A stretch of DNA of 62,582 bases from Paeniroseomonas aquatica (GTDB lineage: Bacteria > Pseudomonadota > Alphaproteobacteria > Acetobacterales > Acetobacteraceae). Positions 60,731-62,582 of the stretch are shown piece by piece. The translations under genes were made by a program, and so were the position numbers. The stretch lies in NCBI RefSeq assembly GCF_030409335.1, contig NZ_JAUFPN010000069.1:40261-102842 (forward strand), in the 5' to 3' direction. The notes beneath the pieces were generated by a model. That model had not been told where the DNA came from. It worked only from the letters and a program-made list of their open reading frames with translations, and ran no database searches. The first letter of the stretch is position 1. Each line of letters begins with the position of its first letter.

Positions 60731-60937
60731 ATGGAACCGGAACTCGTGGTGCCAACCATGGAGGCGATTGGCCGCTGGAGCGGCGTATCCCTGCCCAATG
60801 CCGCCGCCCGACATGGCCTTGCCGACCATGCGGCGCTGATCGCCGAGCTCGAGGCCCTGCGGGGGACCATGGTTTTCGAGGACGAGCCCAGCACCTTCGA
60901 GGCGGCGCTGCGCGAGTTGCAGGAGCCCGCCCGATGA
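60731..60937 (+). CDS. Small AtzG/GatC-like amidase partner
   Basis: 68 residues. Length, acidic character and position directly before an amidase gene (ATGA overlap) match the AtzG-like/DUF4089 small subunits that bind amidase-family hydrolases as GatC binds GatA. Local motifs are weak, so the assignment rests mostly on context. GCAGAGACG precedes the ATG. Confidence 0.65.
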   Translation: MEPELVVPTMEAIGRWSGVSLPNAAARHGLADHAALIAELEALRGTMVFEDEPSTFEAALRELQEPAR

Positions 60938-62361
60938 ACGCGCCCGTCTCGACCAGCGACCTGGCGATGCTCTCGATGACCGAGGCGGCGGATGCCTTCG
61001 CCGCCGGCGAGGTCACCGCGACGGCCCTGACCCAGGCCTGCCTGGCACGGATCGATGCCTTCGATGCCGGGGTGAACAGCGTGATCCGGCTGGACCGCGA
61101 TGCGGCGCTGGAAACCGCAGGCGCGGCCGATGCGGCGCGGGCCGCGGGCAAGCCGCTGGGTGCGCTCGCGGGCGTGCCGATGATGCACAAGGACATGTAC
61201 TACCGCGCGGGCAAGGTCAGCACCTGCGGCTCGAAGATCCGCCGCGATTTCGTGGCGCCGAAGACGGCGACGGTGCTGCAGCGGCTGGATGCCGCCGGCG
61301 CCATCGACATGGGCGCGCTGAACATGGCGGAGTTCGCGCAGAACCCGACCGGGCACAATGCGCATTTCGGCGACTGCCACAATCCCTGGGACCTCGCCTA
61401 TTGCACCGGCGGCTCCTCCTCCGGCTCCGGCGCGGGGGTCGCGGCGCGGTTCTTCTATGCCGCGCTGGGCTCCGATACCGGCGGGTCGATCCGGCTGCCG
61501 GCGACGATCTGCGGCGTGACCGGGCTGAAGGCCACCCAGACGCGGGTGCCGCGCACCGGGGTGATGCCGCTGTCCTTCTCGGCCGACAACGTCGGGCCGC
61601 TGGTCCGCACCGCACGCGACGCGGCACGGTTCCTCGCCCTGACCGCCGGGCATTGCCCGGGCGATGCGACCAGCGCGCGGGAGCCGGTGCCGGATTACGA
61701 GGCGGCGCTGAGCGGCGATATCCGCGGGCTGCGGGTGGCGGTCTGCGAAACCTACTTTCTCGAGGGCGCCGATGCGCCGGTGGCCGCCGCCTTCGAGACG
61801 GCGCTGCTGGCGCTCGCGGCCCGCGGCGCGGTGATCACGCGCGTCAAGGCCGCCTCGATGCGGGCCATCAACGCCTATACCGCGCTGGTCAGCCGGGTCG
61901 AGGGCGCGGCGATCCATGCCAACTGGATGCGCGAGCAGCCGCAGGACTACGCCATCCACCTCAGCAGCCGGCTGTACGGGGGCTATGCCATCCCCGCGCA
62001 TCTCTACGTGGAGGCGCTGTCCCGGCGCGGCCCCCTGCTGCGGCAGTTCGTGGCGGAGACGCTGACCGGCTTCGACGTGGTGGCGACGCCAACCCTGAAG
62101 ACCCGGGTGCCGACCCTGGCCGAGACCGACATCGACGCGGACCCGGAGAACTGGGGGCGCTTCATGGCGGTTTCGGCCAATACCCGCCCCTTCAACTTCC
62201 TCGGCCTGCCGACGATCAGCCTGCCCTGCGGCTTCGACGAGCGCGGCCTGCCGATCGGGCTGCAACTGGCCGCCCGGCCCTTCGCCGAGGCGACCGTGCT
62301 GCGGGCGGCGGACGCCTTCCAGCAGGAGACCGACTGGCACCGCCGGGCCCCGGCGCTGTAG
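60934..62361 (+). CDS. Amidase signature family hydrolase
   Basis: 475 residues. Ser-cisSer-Lys triad visible: Lys in MMHKDMYY, cis-Ser in CTGGSSSGSGAGV, and nucleophile Ser in GSDTGGSIRLPA. GatA-like length. In a hydrolase context with the small subunit before it, a free-standing amidase (allophanate, arylamide or similar) is likelier than the glutamyl-tRNA amidotransferase, as no gatB is present. Substrate unknown. It begins inside the preceding gene's stop codon. Confidence 0.92.
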   Translation: MNAPVSTSDLAMLSMTEAADAFAAGEVTATALTQACLARIDAFDAGVNSVIRLDRDAALETAGAADAARAAGKPLGALAGVPMMHKDMYYRAGKVSTCGSKIRRDFVAPKTATVLQRLDAAGAIDMGALNMAEFAQNPTGHNAHFGDCHNPWDLAYCTGGSSSGSGAGVAARFFYAALGSDTGGSIRLPATICGVTGLKATQTRVPRTGVMPLSFSADNVGPLVRTARDAARFLALTAGHCPGDATSAREPVPDYEAALSGDIRGLRVAVCETYFLEGADAPVAAAFETALLALAARGAVITRVKAASMRAINAYTALVSRVEGAAIHANWMREQPQDYAIHLSSRLYGGYAIPAHLYVEALSRRGPLLRQFVAETLTGFDVVATPTLKTRVPTLAETDIDADPENWGRFMAVSANTRPFNFLGLPTISLPCGFDERGLPIGLQLAARPFAEATVLRAADAFQQETDWHRRAPAL

Positions 62362-62402
62362 CGCGCTCCCAGCGGCGCAGGCGGCGCCGCGGGGAGGGTC
62401 CT

Positions 62403-62582
62403 TCAGGCGAAGAGCATGTCGGCGGCGGCGATCTTGCTGACATGGGCGAGGAAGACGCTGTCGCCCTGGGCGTCGTAGGTGACGAGGAGGCCGGCGACGC
62501 CGCCCTCGGTGGCGGCGGTGGTGTGGATGTCGGCCTTGCCGATGCCGATGAACTTCAGGCGGTCGGTGCCCGAGGCGAAGTC
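62403..62582 (-). CDS. C-terminal part of a possible secreted calcium-binding protein
   Basis: 59 residues to the stop at 62403; the rest lies past the window. The sequence FASGTDRLKFIGIGKADI resembles the boundary of an RTX/hemolysin-type repeat block, and the end, VFLAHVSKIAAADMLFA, with a hydrophobic terminal motif, resembles a type I secretion signal. Identification is weak because the repeats themselves are outside the window. Confidence 0.4.
   Translation of the reverse strand, partial: DFASGTDRLKFIGIGKADIHTTAATEGGVAGLLVTYDAQGDSVFLAHVSKIAAADMLFA

Overview
The window looks like a chromosomal segment of a very GC-rich alphaproteobacterium, most likely of the Acetobacteraceae (Roseomonas-like lineages). 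The basis is inference from gene content: a giant NAD-type glutamate dehydrogenase, a fused ispDF, the order dusB-ntrB-ntrC-ntrY-ntrX-hfq-hflX, a bamE/Cbp3-like/DUF177/rpmF/plsX/fabH/ihfA/merR block, many solute-binding proteins without their own permeases, and strong G/C bias at third codon positions. That bias also creates very long spurious antisense open frames, which were left out. Almost every base is coding, and many genes are joined by 4-base ATGA or GTGA overlaps.

Layout. 1-4309 (-): 3'-truncated NAD-glutamate dehydrogenase. 4617-6268 (+): a JmjC-type oxygenase and a small OmpA-like exported protein. 6265-11270: a queuosine (Q) locus on the minus strand, queG-queC and queA-tgt-queF, with a VanX-type dipeptidase gene embedded on the plus strand. 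11382-14969: mixed metabolic genes (membrane hydroxylase, phosphoesterase, class II aldolase, unknown, DUF427). 14966-21736: a solute-binding protein/Ntn-hydrolase acylase/DUF427 operon, a divergent class III aminotransferase and a second peptide-type binding protein. 21843-24096: small exported or membrane proteins and an OpgC-like protein. 24319-25476 (-): ispDF.

25617-37402 (+) is one long regulatory run: dusB, ntrB, ntrC, ntrY, ntrX, a D-amino-acid transaminase, a HAD phosphatase, hfq, hflX and an inositol-phosphatase-like gene. It joins nitrogen sensing to the RNA chaperone Hfq. 37479-40829 (+): pirin, rpiB, glyA, nrdR, followed by tRNA-Pro(GGG) on the minus strand. 41207-45487 (-): the merR/ihfA/fabH/plsX/rpmF/DUF177/Cbp3 block, with bamE divergent. 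46348-49308 (+): a membrane PDC-PAS-GGDEF-EAL protein for cyclic di-GMP turnover. 49406-55036 (+): a polyamine-type ABC transporter, a FAD amine oxidase and a carboxymuconolactone-decarboxylase-like protein, together resembling an amine uptake and oxidation module. 55084-57012: AsmA-like protein. 57322-60616 (-): two coupled enolase-superfamily enzymes and a 2-hydroxyacid dehydrogenase. 60731-62361 (+): a GatC-like small protein with an amidase. 62403-62582 (-): a C-terminal fragment of what may be a secreted calcium-binding protein.

The most unusual signal is not a gene. Two 142-bp elements (38376-38517 and 53115-53256) share a three-hairpin architecture and lie in opposite orientation in separate intergenic gaps; one has a perfect 38-bp palindrome at its centre. 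They look like a small non-autonomous palindromic element. Other points: an AT-rich 8-bp inverted repeat inside hfq, an NtrX whose sigma-54 contact loop is lost, an acylase without an export signal, and an AT-hook-like tract in the GGDEF-EAL protein.
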